64,000 nt of DNA from Marinoscillum sp964351625 (GCA_964351625.1 CAYGOV010000014.1:61311-125310); one strand, 5' to 3'; numbered from the stretch's first letter, positions 8,315-17,377 are shown. The notes: a model not told the origin generated them from the letters alone. Program-made: numbers and translations.

Positions 8315-10697
8315 AACAGCAGTAGTACTTGGCTCAGGAATTATGGGCTCGCGTATCGCTTGCCATTTTGCCAACATTGGTTTGGAAGTTTTGCTTTTGG
8401 ATATTTCACCAAGCGAGCTTACTGATCAAGAAAAAGCAGCAGGATTAAAACTTGATTCCCCACAAGTAAAAAACCGAATAGTGAATAGCTCGCTACAAAC
8501 GGCTATTGGCTCTAAACCTTCACCCCTTTACGAATCGAGCAAAGCAAGCCTAATCAGAACGGGAAACTTTGACGATGATCTAGCAAAAATTAAAGAATAT
8601 GATTGGATCATTGAAGCTGTAGTCGAAAACCTTGAGATCAAAAAATCACTTTTCGAGAAAGTAGAAAAACACAGAAAGCCAGGAACCTTAATATCTTCCA
8701 ACACTTCAGGTATCCCTATCAACTTGATGATAGATGGTCGAAGTGCAGATTTTCAGAAACACTTCTGTGGAACTCACTTTTTCAATCCACCGAGATATTT
8801 AAAACTTCTCGAGATTATTCCTACCAAAATGACAGATCCATCCATAGTGGATTTCTTTATGAATTATGGGGATCTCTTTCTTGGTAAAGAAACCGTACTT
8901 TGTAAAGACACTCCTGCATTTATAGCCAATAGAATTGGGATATATGCGATCATGTCTGGCATGCATACCATTGAGAAAATGGGACTTACTGTCGGAGAAG
9001 TTGATAAACTGAGTGGACCAGTAATTGGCCGACCAAAATCTGCAACTTTCCGCACGATGGATGTAGTAGGTCTTGATACTGCGGTGAAAGTAGCCGCGGG
9101 TTTATATGCTGGACTGCCAAATGACGAGTCGAGAGATACATTTATTCTGCCACGAATAGTTCAAGAGCTATATGATAAAAAATGGTGGGGTGATAAAACC
9201 AAACAAGGGTATTACAAAAAAGTAGTTAAAGATGGTCAGAAAGAAATTCTAGAATTGAATTTGGAAACTTTCGAGTATGAGGCAAAGTCCAAAACAAAAC
9301 TTGACATCCTAGACAAAACCAAAAACGAGGAAGACTTAAAAGTTCGTCTCAAATTGGCAATAGAACAAGAAGGCAGAGAGGGAGATTTTTACAGAGCTAC
9401 TTTCTTTGATTTGTTTAGATACTGTACAGTTCGTATTCCGGAAGTTGCCGATGAGCTTTACAGAATAGATCAAGCAGTAGCTGCGGGATTTGGATGGGAG
9501 CTTGGGCCGTTTGCGACTTGGGATGCCATGGGACTCACGGCCTGTCTAGAAAAAATGAAATCTATGAACCTCACTCCTGCACCGTGGGTAGATGAGATGA
9601 TTGCAGCTGGCCATACCTCATTTTACAAGTTTGAAAATGGCAAAAAGCAGTATTACGATATCCCGTCAAAATCATTCAAAGTAGTTCCAGGAACAGAAGC
9701 CTTTATCTATTTGGATGCCTATAAGGCAAATAATGTCGTGTGGGAAAATGATGGAGCAACCGTTTATGACATTGGTGATGGAGTTTTGAATATAGAATTC
9801 CACACAAAGATGAACGCTCTCGGAGCAGAAGTAATTGAAGGACTAAATACTGCAATTTCTCTTGCCGAGAAAGATTACAGAGGCTTGGTCATCGCTAACG
9901 AAGGACAAAACTTTTCAGCTGGCGCAAATCTAGCCATGCTATTTATGTACGCTGTGGATCAGGAGTTTGATGAGATTGACATGATGATTCGTCAATTTCA
10001 AACCACCATGACACGAGCGAGATTTTCATCTATACCAGTAGTAGCTGCACCATCAGGATTGGCGCTCGGTGGAGGTTGCGAACTTTCCCTGCATTGTGAT
10101 GGAATTCAGGCACACTCTGAAAGTTATATAGGCCTTGTAGAAGTGGGCGTTGGTCTTATACCTGGGGGTGGTGGAACCAAAGAGCTCACTCTCCGTGCTT
10201 CTGACAAGTACATGCCGAATGATCCTGAACTAAATATTCTTCAAGAGTATTTTATGAATATCGCGACTGCCAAAGTTGCTACTTCAGCTCATGAGGCTAG
10301 AGGAATGGATATTTTAAGAACAGCCGACAGGATCACGCTAAATAGGACAAGACTCATTGCTGATGCGAAAGAGCGAGTATTGGAATTCGCAAATGCAGGA
10401 TATACCCAGCCATCTGAGCGAAAGGACATTAAAGTTCACGGTCGTTCTAGTATGGCAATGTTTGGAGCAGGGATTACAGGAATGCAATATGGCGCGTACA
10501 TTTCGGAGCATGATGCCAAGATTGCTCAGAAACTTGCATACGTCATGAGTGGTGGAGACCTTTCATCAACTACTCTCGTGAGTGAGTCGTATTTATTGGA
10601 TTTGGAAAGAGAAGCCTTTTTGAGTCTTTGCGGAGAACCAAAAACATTGGAAAGGATTCAAAGCATTCTTTTCAAAGGAAAACCATTAAGAAACTAA
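8298..10697 (+). CDS. Bifunctional 3-hydroxyacyl-CoA dehydrogenase / enoyl-CoA hydratase (FadB-like)
   Basis: This 799-residue protein catalyses the hydration and NAD-dependent oxidation steps of fatty-acid beta-oxidation. The order is the reverse of E. coli FadB. The N-terminal NAD-binding domain has VVLGSGIMGSRIA (residues 9-21), then the dehydrogenase C-terminal domains run to about 460, and the crotonase-fold hydratase spans about 490-690. The hydratase shows oxyanion-hole segments FSAGANLAML (about 540) and LALGGGCEL (about 590) and the catalytic-Glu block LVEVGVGLIPGGGGT (about 613-627). It overlaps marR upstream and is followed 18 bp later by thiolase, giving the enzymes for three successive steps of the cycle. 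Confidence 0.93.
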   Translation: MKRNIKTAVVLGSGIMGSRIACHFANIGLEVLLLDISPSELTDQEKAAGLKLDSPQVKNRIVNSSLQTAIGSKPSPLYESSKASLIRTGNFDDDLAKIKEYDWIIEAVVENLEIKKSLFEKVEKHRKPGTLISSNTSGIPINLMIDGRSADFQKHFCGTHFFNPPRYLKLLEIIPTKMTDPSIVDFFMNYGDLFLGKETVLCKDTPAFIANRIGIYAIMSGMHTIEKMGLTVGEVDKLSGPVIGRPKSATFRTMDVVGLDTAVKVAAGLYAGLPNDESRDTFILPRIVQELYDKKWWGDKTKQGYYKKVVKDGQKEILELNLETFEYEAKSKTKLDILDKTKNEEDLKVRLKLAIEQEGREGDFYRATFFDLFRYCTVRIPEVADELYRIDQAVAAGFGWELGPFATWDAMGLTACLEKMKSMNLTPAPWVDEMIAAGHTSFYKFENGKKQYYDIPSKSFKVVPGTEAFIYLDAYKANNVVWENDGATVYDIGDGVLNIEFHTKMNALGAEVIEGLNTAISLAEKDYRGLVIANEGQNFSAGANLAMLFMYAVDQEFDEIDMMIRQFQTTMTRARFSSIPVVAAPSGLALGGGCELSLHCDGIQAHSESYIGLVEVGVGLIPGGGGTKELTLRASDKYMPNDPELNILQEYFMNIATAKVATSAHEARGMDILRTADRITLNRTRLIADAKERVLEFANAGYTQPSERKDIKVHGRSSMAMFGAGITGMQYGAYISEHDAKIAQKLAYVMSGGDLSSTTLVSESYLLDLEREAFLSLCGEPKTLERIQSILFKGKPLRN

Positions 10698-10715
10698 AAG
10701 TCAAAAGAGAAAATC

Positions 10716-11888
10716 ATGGATGCATATATAGTAGCAGGATATAGATCGGCAGTAGGCCGGGCCAAAAAAGGTGGTTTTAGATTTTATCGCCCAGATGATC
10801 TGGCAGCAGATGTTATCAAACACCTTGTTAATTCAGTTGAAGGATTTGATCCGAAACGAGTGGACGATCTCATAGTAGGAAATGCCATACCAGAAGCAGA
10901 GCAAGGAATGCAAATGGGTAGAATGATATCCCTATTGTCATTGCCTGTAGAAGTGCCAGGTATGATTATCAACAGGTACTGTGGTTCAGGACTGGAAGCG
11001 ATTCATTTAGCATGTGCCCGAATTCACTCAGGTACGGCTGATTGTATCATTGCAGGTGGTACAGAATCAATGTCTCTGGTACCGATGCTTGGATATAAAA
11101 CGGCTCTCAATTGGAAAATAGCAGAGAACAATCCGGAATATTATTTGAGTATGGGCTTGACCGCAGAGGAAGTGGCGATTGATTATAAAATATCTAAAGA
11201 CGATGCAAACCAATTTGCAATGACATCTCATCAGAAGGCGTCAAAAGCAATAGCAGAAGGCAAGTTCAAGGATGAAATAGTTCCGGTAACCGTTGAGGAG
11301 ATCTTTATGAAAAATGATCAACGCAGTAAACGATCTTTTGTCGTGGATACAGATGAATGTGTTCGTGCAGATACAAATATGGAATCACTCTCAGGATTGA
11401 GACCAGCATTTAAAAACGGAGGACAAGTAACAGCAGGAAATTCTTCGCCTACTTCTGACGGAGCGGCATTCGTAATGGTCATGTCTGAAAAGATGGTTAA
11501 AGAGTACAATCTGAAACCAATTGCAAGAATGGTGAGCTATGCTGCGGCAGGAGTAAGTCCAAGAATTATGGGTATTGGACCAGTTGAAGCTGTCCCGAAA
11601 GCATTGAAGCAAGCAGGTCTGAAACAAAATGATATTGATTTGATAGAACTGAACGAAGCTTTTGCAGCGCAATCTCTCGCTGTGATTCGTCAGTTGGACT
11701 TGAATCAGGAGATTCTCAATGTGAATGGAGGAGCAATTGCGTTGGGTCATCCACTGGGATGTACTGGAGCCAAACTTTCTATTTCTCTATTCAATGAAAT
11801 GAAGAGAAGAAAAAACAAGTATGGTATGGTTACCGCATGTGTAGGTGGTGGTCAAGGAGTTGCGGGTATCTATGAATATCTAGGATAG
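10716..11888 (+). CDS. Acetyl-CoA acyltransferase (thiolase, FadA-like)
   Basis: Catalyses thiolytic cleavage of 3-ketoacyl-CoA, the last beta-oxidation step. The 390-residue length is normal. The nucleophilic Cys89 is in NRYCGSGLEAI, the catalytic His345 in GHPLGCTGA and the second Cys375 in ACVGGGQG, so the active site is complete. It lies 18 bp after the dehydrogenase/hydratase gene in the MarR-led operon and is followed by a strong hairpin terminator. No acyl-CoA dehydrogenase or ligase is present here, so those steps must be encoded elsewhere. Confidence 0.95.
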   Translation: MDAYIVAGYRSAVGRAKKGGFRFYRPDDLAADVIKHLVNSVEGFDPKRVDDLIVGNAIPEAEQGMQMGRMISLLSLPVEVPGMIINRYCGSGLEAIHLACARIHSGTADCIIAGGTESMSLVPMLGYKTALNWKIAENNPEYYLSMGLTAEEVAIDYKISKDDANQFAMTSHQKASKAIAEGKFKDEIVPVTVEEIFMKNDQRSKRSFVVDTDECVRADTNMESLSGLRPAFKNGGQVTAGNSSPTSDGAAFVMVMSEKMVKEYNLKPIARMVSYAAAGVSPRIMGIGPVEAVPKALKQAGLKQNDIDLIELNEAFAAQSLAVIRQLDLNQEILNVNGGAIALGHPLGCTGAKLSISLFNEMKRRKNKYGMVTACVGGGQGVAGIYEYLG

Positions 11889-11909
11889 GGTCAAGTCAAT
11901 AATCCATAA

Positions 11910-11945
11910 AAAATCCCTTATCGTGTTACCACAATAAGGGATTTT
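11910..11945. terminator. Hairpin terminator after fadA
   Basis: The perfect 12-bp inverted repeat AAAATCCCTTAT / ATAAGGGATTTT is separated by a 12-nt loop. A-rich and T-rich flanks on both sides allow function in either direction. It lies 21 bp after the thiolase stop and about 120 bp beyond the end of the convergent response-regulator gene. Confidence 0.8.
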
Positions 11946-12064
11946 GATTTAATAATCCTCTCCAGATTACGTTTGACGTCCAGTGAATATCAATTGATAC
12001 TTTTCCAGACTTCTGTAAGTCACTTTAAAAACAAGAAAGGTTGGAATAGGTAGGGAATAAATTT

Positions 12065-12715
12065 TTAGAAAGTTACGATTTGTTGTTTGATTGCGAATTT
12101 CACCAAGCCTACTGCATTTTTCGCGTCCGTTTTTTTCATGAGATTTTTTCTGTGGGTATGTATTGTCTGTTCACTTATGAATAGCCTTTCACCTATTTCC
12201 TTCATGGTTAATTCCTGACATATCAATCCTAGAATTTCCGTTTCGCGTTTTGTCAGTGGATTTTTATCATCCTCACTTTCCACATTGTTAATGATTTTTT
12301 GGTGGAGGGCTTTAGAAACAAGTTGATTGTAATAAAAATCGTTATTCATTACAGATCTCATAGCCTTTTCCACTTCATCTGGTTCGGAACTTTTTAGCAA
12401 ATAACTATGCACGCCAATTTCTATTAAATCTGAAATTAGCTGCAATGAATTATGCATGCTGATCATGATGATATGAGTGTCAGGAAACTTAGTAACTACT
12501 TGTTTAGCTGTTTCCCAACCATCCAAAACGGGCATCTCTAGATCCAATAGCAATACATCGAAATGACGCTCACTTAATGCATTAAGCGCTTCTTGCCCGT
12601 TCGCGACATCTTTTACATCCCCAATAAAACCAAAGGTTCTAATTAAAATGGACATACCCCTTCTAAAAAGAGTATGGTCGTCTGCCATTAGAACACTGAT
12701 CTCTGATCCTTCCAT
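12065..12715 (-). CDS. LuxR/NarL-family response regulator (orphan)
   Basis: A 216-residue cytoplasmic transcription factor. The N-terminal receiver domain has the acidic pair D12/D13, phospho-acceptor Asp58 in LLLDLEMPVLDG and the conserved Lys in the YLLKSSEP loop. The C-terminal LuxR helix-turn-helix (about 150-212) contains LTKRETEILGLI and ISEQTIHTHRKNLMKK. No histidine kinase lies next to it, so its sensor must be elsewhere. It is divergent from a small lipoprotein gene across 68 bp, making that gene a candidate target. The start ATG at 12715 fits the domain boundary. Confidence 0.93.
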   Translation of the reverse strand: MEGSEISVLMADDHTLFRRGMSILIRTFGFIGDVKDVANGQEALNALSERHFDVLLLDLEMPVLDGWETAKQVVTKFPDTHIIMISMHNSLQLISDLIEIGVHSYLLKSSEPDEVEKAMRSVMNNDFYYNQLVSKALHQKIINNVESEDDKNPLTKRETEILGLICQELTMKEIGERLFISEQTIHTHRKNLMKKTDAKNAVGLVKFAIKQQIVTF

Positions 12716-12783
12716 TTTGTATAGTTAACAGTCCAAGATAATTAATAATACTGAGTTGAGAATTTATATACTTTTACATAGAG

Positions 12784-13326
12784 ATGAACCCATTGAAACA
12801 GTTGCTTATCTTATTTTCCATTATCATCTTTTTAGTCACATGTGAGACAAAAAAAAACAATCCAATCTCAACAGATCGAATAGTCTTCCAAACTACAGAT
12901 CAGTCAGAGTTATTTTTCAAAAACATAAGACAATCATCTTATGTTTTGACAGAAATGAGATCCGAAGGAATGAATCTTTTTTATCCCAGAGCATATGAAA
13001 ATGAAACATGGCTAATAAGACCATATTTAGTTCATAATTGGAGAATTGATAAAGTTTTTCTTATGCTTGAGCTTAACGAAAGCCTAATATCTACAATGTT
13101 CCAAATCGGAAAAGAAGATTTTAGAAGCATTAATTATATGCCCCAATCACATCAGGATCAAGCAGTTTTTGCAGTTCAAATTTATAATTCAATAATACAG
13201 GAAGACAGTATTTTAGTATATGATCAAACAGGTAAGCTAATACCAGTATTTTCTTCTAATAAATTGAAAGAATCATTTAGAATTACTTCTGTAGATTTTT
13301 TGAATCTTATTGGGATATTGCCTTAA
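12784..13326 (+). CDS. Small predicted lipoprotein, function unknown
   Basis: A 180-residue protein with a hydrophobic N-terminus ending in the lipobox-like LVTC (Cys20), so it is probably an envelope lipoprotein. The mature part has no recognised domain. Aromatic residues and alternating beta-like segments suggest a compact beta-sandwich, but that is a guess. It is divergent from the LuxR-type regulator and could be regulated by it. Base composition on the + strand is more A/C-rich than in the following channel gene. Confidence 0.6.
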   Translation: MNPLKQLLILFSIIIFLVTCETKKNNPISTDRIVFQTTDQSELFFKNIRQSSYVLTEMRSEGMNLFYPRAYENETWLIRPYLVHNWRIDKVFLMLELNESLISTMFQIGKEDFRSINYMPQSHQDQAVFAVQIYNSIIQEDSILVYDQTGKLIPVFSSNKLKESFRITSVDFLNLIGILP

Positions 13327-13380
13327 GCCGTTGTGATAAATCCCCATGCCTCTGCAAGGCGTTTAATTGATAAATTCAGT

Positions 13381-13388
13381 TAGTTTTG
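13381..13388 (+). promoter_or_regulatory. -7 promoter element of the channel gene
   Basis: TAGTTTTG matches TAnnTTTG exactly, 37 bp upstream of the channel ATG. The -33 region has only TTTA (13362-13365) at 15-bp spacing, so this is a partial match. Confidence 0.35.
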
Positions 13389-13425
13389 CGTATCTTTTCA
13401 AGTCCGTTCAATCCAAAATTATCAG

Positions 13426-15327
13426 ATGAGCAAATTCCCTTTTAAGACACGCCTCAGCTATAGGTTTGACAACTACCTATCTAAAGGTACCATGTCCATG
13501 ATCTATGGCTTGGGGATTTTAGGTTTAGTGATTATTGTGGTTTTTGGAATTGTATTATTGGTCACAGGGCTTCACCCAGATAGCGACAATGATTTTACGA
13601 TTTTCGAATCGCTTTGGGTGAATATGACCCATGTACTTGATCCTGGAGTATTAGGTAACCATGAAGACAATTGGCCATTCAGAATGTTCATGATGATAGC
13701 CACATTTTTAGGACTGGTTTTAGTTTCTACACTTATTGGGTTGGTTTCCAATGGTATTCTCACCAAGATGGATGAATTGAGAAAGGGTAGATCATTTGTA
13801 ATCGAGCATGATCATGTATTAATCTTAGGTTGGTCATCAAAGATTTTCACAATTATTTCCGAGTTGGTAATAGCAAATGAAAACCAAAAGAGAGGAGTAA
13901 TTGTCATCCTTGCTGATATGGATAAAGTATTGATGGAAGATGAGATTAGAGATAAAGTAGGGAGCACTGCAAATACCGAGGTAATTTGCAGAACAGGTAA
14001 CCCTATAGATGTACATGATCTTTACATAGCGAATCCTTTTGATACCAAGGCAATTATCATTCTTGATAAAGACAATGAGAATTCTGATTCACAGATCATC
14101 AAAACAATAGTAGCGATTGTTACAAATCCTGAACGCCGTGAAGCACCTTATCACATCACAGCAGAGATGGAGGATAAGAAAAACCTTGAGGTTGCTAAAA
14201 TGGTGGGTAAAGACGAGGTTGAGTTGATATTATCAGATGAGATTATTTCAAGGATCATGGTACAAACTTCACGTCAATCTGGCTTGAGTGTGGTTTATAT
14301 TGAGTTGATGGATTTTGGTGGAGATGAGATTTACTTTATGGAAGAAGTATCGCTCATCGGGAAAACCTTCCGAGAAATATTATTCTCGTATGAGCACTCT
14401 GCGATAATGGGTCTTCAATATGGCGATGGTTCTGTTGAAATAAACCCTTCTATGGATACCATTTTCAAGGAGGGTGATCGTGTAATTGGTATTACAGAGG
14501 ATGATGATACCCTAGTTCCAGATGCTCCTGCTGTAATTGAGTTCGAGGAAAATAAGATTGTTTATACCGAACCAGAAATTCAAGAAAAGGAAAAAATCCT
14601 TGTATTAGGTTGGAATAATAGAGCAAAATATATCATTCAAGAACTTGATTATTATGTTCCGCCAGGTTCTGATGTAGTTATAATGTCCAAGTTTGATGAT
14701 GCAGCGAAAGCAGTCAATAAGCTTGCCCAGACAGTAGAGAATATTAATGTGAGCTTTGAAGTTACCGACACAACTGACCGTCAGACATTGTTAGCAATGA
14801 AATTGGAGCAGTACAACTATATCATGTTGCTTTGTTACCAAAACTACTTTCCGATTCAGGAGGCCGATGCTCAAACATTAATTACACTTTTGCACATTAG
14901 AAGCTTTACTGAGAAGACCGGTCTGAAATATAAGATTGTTTCTGAGATGCTGGACATCAGAAACCGACAACTTGCAGATATCACGAGTGCAGATGACTTT
15001 ATTGTAAGTGACAAACTGATAAGTCTTCTCATGAGTCAGGTTGCTGAAAATAAATTCTTGATGCGTGTATTTGAAGATTTATTTGATGCTGACGGTTCAG
15101 AAATTTATATCAAACCAGCCAAAGAATATGTCAAAACTGGAGAGCCAATTAATTTTTACACAATACTCGAATCTGCCGCTCGTAAAAACGAGGTAGCTAT
15201 TGGTTATCGTATCATCAAACAGGCAAAAGAGGCCAATAAGGGTTACGGAGTTTACGTGAACCCCCCAAAATCAGAAACCTTCACGCTTTCAAATGAAGAT
15301 ATGGTTGTGGTTCTCTCGGAGAGTTAA
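13426..15327 (+). CDS. CASTOR/POLLUX (DMI1)-like ion channel with two RCK/TrkA-N-like domains
   Basis: A 633-residue membrane protein. A hydrophobic helix near residues 25-47, a pore-loop-like segment (FESLWVNMTHVLDPG, about 64-78) and a second helix (about 90-112) form the channel part. Two Rossmann-like regulatory domains follow: the first starts VLILGWSSKI (about 131) and the second ILVLGWNNRAK (about 393). This matches bacterial homologues of the plant symbiosis channels CASTOR/POLLUX. No canonical TVGYG filter is present, consistent with that family. Ion preference cannot be read from sequence. It overlaps the end of a tiny antisense gene by 3 bases. Confidence 0.8.
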   Translation: MSKFPFKTRLSYRFDNYLSKGTMSMIYGLGILGLVIIVVFGIVLLVTGLHPDSDNDFTIFESLWVNMTHVLDPGVLGNHEDNWPFRMFMMIATFLGLVLVSTLIGLVSNGILTKMDELRKGRSFVIEHDHVLILGWSSKIFTIISELVIANENQKRGVIVILADMDKVLMEDEIRDKVGSTANTEVICRTGNPIDVHDLYIANPFDTKAIIILDKDNENSDSQIIKTIVAIVTNPERREAPYHITAEMEDKKNLEVAKMVGKDEVELILSDEIISRIMVQTSRQSGLSVVYIELMDFGGDEIYFMEEVSLIGKTFREILFSYEHSAIMGLQYGDGSVEINPSMDTIFKEGDRVIGITEDDDTLVPDAPAVIEFEENKIVYTEPEIQEKEKILVLGWNNRAKYIIQELDYYVPPGSDVVIMSKFDDAAKAVNKLAQTVENINVSFEVTDTTDRQTLLAMKLEQYNYIMLLCYQNYFPIQEADAQTLITLLHIRSFTEKTGLKYKIVSEMLDIRNRQLADITSADDFIVSDKLISLLMSQVAENKFLMRVFEDLFDADGSEIYIKPAKEYVKTGEPINFYTILESAARKNEVAIGYRIIKQAKEANKGYGVYVNPPKSETFTLSNEDMVVVLSES

Positions 15328-15497
15328 TCTTCTTTTAGAGCCTCTCTAATTTGCTTCATTGCTTTACTTCTATATAGCCTTGTGCTGTGTGGCATCCTCG
15401 GAATATTCTCGATATAGTTGAGAACTTCACTTTTTTGATTGCCATTCAAAGACCTCACCTTGGAGATAATTTCTGAGTCTATTGGGTTCTGGTACAT
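15324..15497 (-). CDS. Small protein, DUF2281/antitoxin-like
   Basis: A 57-residue gene reading antisense after the channel gene: ATG at 15497, TAA at 15324-15326. The core SEIISKVRSLNGNQKSEVLN followed by YIENIP resembles the short helical repeat of DUF2281/VapB-type antitoxin-like proteins (pattern I-x-x-L-x(5)-EV-x-(D/N)-(Y/F)-(I/V)). The C-terminus is basic (RLYRSKAMKQIREALKED). No toxin gene adjoins it. A weak -7-like TATATTTA lies upstream on the same strand. The call rests on the coherent peptide and the tight convergent overlap with the channel stop codon. Confidence 0.5.
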   Translation of the reverse strand: MYQNPIDSEIISKVRSLNGNQKSEVLNYIENIPRMPHSTRLYRSKAMKQIREALKED

Positions 15498-15572
15498 AAT
15501 ATTGGTGGTTATGTCTTTAAATATAACGCAAGAATATGCCCTAGTGTTTAGCTCGCTGTTAAGCTTCCATTA

Positions 15573-15600
15573 ATTGAACAAACCTACATGAGTAAGTTTG
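15573..15600 (+). promoter_or_regulatory. Candidate promoter for glutamate dehydrogenase
   Basis: ATTG (15573-15576), a 16-bp spacer and TAAGTTTG (15593-15600) resemble the Bacteroidota TTTG / TAnnTTTG promoter; the -7 match is exact. This would give a leader of about 70 nt before gdhA. Confidence 0.4.
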
Positions 15601-15677
15601 CCTGTAAATCAAGAAGGTTTTCATTGAAAAATATCATAACTTGAAAAAGTCATTTCCAAAATAAAACCCTAATAGAG

Positions 15678-17027
15678 ATGGAAAACAACCCCAAAATCCA
15701 CGATTTCATCAAAAAAATTACTCAGAAAAATCCACATGAGTCAGAGTTTATTCAGGCAGTAAAAGAGGTTTCTGAGACAATAATTCCTTTCATTGAAGAT
15801 AAACCACAGTACAAGGAAGCGAATATTTTGGAACACATGTGCGAGCCAGAGAGGGTTATCATTTTTAGGGTTCCATGGGTAGACGATAAAAATCGCATCC
15901 AAATTAATCGAGGTTTTCGTGTACAAATGAATTCGGCAATAGGTCCATATAAAGGAGGTCTTAGGTTTCACCCGACTGTGAATTTGTCAATTCTTAAATT
16001 TTTAGCTTTCGAACAGGTTTTTAAAAACAGCTTAACCACACTTCCACTCGGAGGAGGAAAAGGAGGCAGCGATTTCGACCCTAAAGGTAAATCTGATTTT
16101 GAGGTAATGCGATTTTGCCAAAGTTTTATGACGGAGTTGTCCAAGCATATTGGGAGCTATACGGATATTCCCGCAGGAGATATTGGTGTTGGAGGCAGAG
16201 AAATTGGATATATGTATGGTCAGTACAAAAGGCTTAGAAATGAATTTACGGGAGTCCTAACTGGTAAAGGACTACAATACGGAGGTAGTTTAATTAGAAC
16301 TGAGGCTACTGGTTATGGAGTGGTTTATTTCAGTAAGGAAATGTTAGAAATCCGCAAAGACGGACTGGAAGGAAAAGTTTGCGTTGTATCTGGAAGTGGA
16401 AATGTTGCCCAATACACCATTGAGAAATTGATTGAATTGGGTGCGAAACCAATAAGTGTTTCTGATTCATCGGGTACTATCCACGATCCTAATGGGATAG
16501 ACACTGAAAAATTAGCTTTTATTAAGGAGCTGAAAAATGAGAAAAGGGGGCGAATCAGTGAATATGCTGACAAATACATAGGAGCCAAATTTTATGAGGG
16601 CACCAGACCATGGGGAATAAAAGCAGATCTTGCATATCCTTGTGCAACTCAAAATGAAATATCTTTTGATGATGCTAAAGAGCTTGTGAAGAATGGTTGT
16701 ATTGGTGTATTTGAAGGAGCTAATATGCCAACAATGGAAGAAGCGGTGACTTTTATAAAAAGCAAGAAACTCCTCTTTAGTCCAGGGAAGGCTTCAAATG
16801 CTGGAGGAGTTGCTACTTCAGGATTAGAAATGGCCCAAAATGCTCAGAGACTATCTTGGACAAGGGATGAAGTAGACTATAGACTCAAAATGATTATGAA
16901 AAACATACATAATAATTGTGAGCAATACGGTCGAGAAAGTGCTGATTATGTAGATTATGTAAAGGGAGCCAACATTGCAGGCTTTGTGAAAGTTGCAAAT
17001 GCTATGATTGCACAAGGTGCTGTCTAG
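15678..17027 (+). CDS. gdhA: NADP-type glutamate dehydrogenase
   Basis: Catalyses reversible reductive amination of 2-oxoglutarate to glutamate, linking ammonium assimilation to the TCA cycle. The hexameric-type protein has 449 residues, the usual length. The signature PLGGGKGGSDFDPKG is at residues 123-137 with catalytic Lys128. The substrate-binding MNSAIGPYKGGLRFH block is at about 84-98, and the Rossmann NAD(P) motif is VSGSGNVAQ near 238. The KGxSDxExMRFCQ context is typical of NADP-dependent anabolic enzymes. It is a single-gene unit with its own candidate promoter. Confidence 0.96.
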   Translation: MENNPKIHDFIKKITQKNPHESEFIQAVKEVSETIIPFIEDKPQYKEANILEHMCEPERVIIFRVPWVDDKNRIQINRGFRVQMNSAIGPYKGGLRFHPTVNLSILKFLAFEQVFKNSLTTLPLGGGKGGSDFDPKGKSDFEVMRFCQSFMTELSKHIGSYTDIPAGDIGVGGREIGYMYGQYKRLRNEFTGVLTGKGLQYGGSLIRTEATGYGVVYFSKEMLEIRKDGLEGKVCVVSGSGNVAQYTIEKLIELGAKPISVSDSSGTIHDPNGIDTEKLAFIKELKNEKRGRISEYADKYIGAKFYEGTRPWGIKADLAYPCATQNEISFDDAKELVKNGCIGVFEGANMPTMEEAVTFIKSKKLLFSPGKASNAGGVATSGLEMAQNAQRLSWTRDEVDYRLKMIMKNIHNNCEQYGRESADYVDYVKGANIAGFVKVANAMIAQGAV

Positions 17028-17079
17028 TTTGCATTTGAAGATGCGGAAAGACTATCTTTGATTAATAAAAAGTAGAACT

Positions 17080-17184
17080 ATGGAAATGCTAGGCTTAATC
17101 TTGTTTTTATTCGTTTTGGCAATCGTATGCCCAATTATACTTCCTAACAAAAAGGTAAGTAGCCACGAAAAAGATCACGTTTGA
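17080..17184 (+). CDS. Tiny single-pass membrane protein
   Basis: A 34-residue frame begins with ATG at 17080 (MEMLGLILFLFVLAIVCPII, then LPNKKVSSHEKDHV) and ends in TGA. It has one hydrophobic helix of about 18 residues and a polar, positively charged C-terminal tail, a classic small membrane protein layout. It lies 52 bp after gdhA on the same strand. Function is unknown. Such short frames can occur by chance; the sharp hydrophobic/polar division raises confidence only moderately. Confidence 0.4.
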   Translation: MEMLGLILFLFVLAIVCPIILPNKKVSSHEKDHV

Positions 17185-17251
17185 TTTATTTTCACTGATC
17201 TTGTAAGTTTACTATACTAACAGCTCTAAAGAACATCCGGAAAAGATGTTG

Positions 17252-17377
17252 TCAGTCTTGTTTACTAGATTTTCGCATATCTATAAGTGATAGAGCAGCT
17301 CCAAAAGCAGCAAGGAAAATCACAATATTTACAAATAGGTTCACACCGTCGGTAACTGCAGGGTTAGTTATTTCCAT
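17252..17377 (-). CDS. Tiny single-pass membrane protein
   Basis: A 41-residue frame on the minus strand (ATG at 17377, TGA at 17252-17254). A polar N-terminus (MEITNPAVTDG) precedes one hydrophobic helix (VNLFVNIVIFLAAFGAALSL, about residues 12-31) and a basic tail (IDMRKSSKQD), which fits the positive-inside rule for an N-out protein. It is divergent from the Rieske gene with about 48 bp between the start codons. Function is unknown. Confidence 0.45.
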   Translation of the reverse strand: MEITNPAVTDGVNLFVNIVIFLAAFGAALSLIDMRKSSKQD

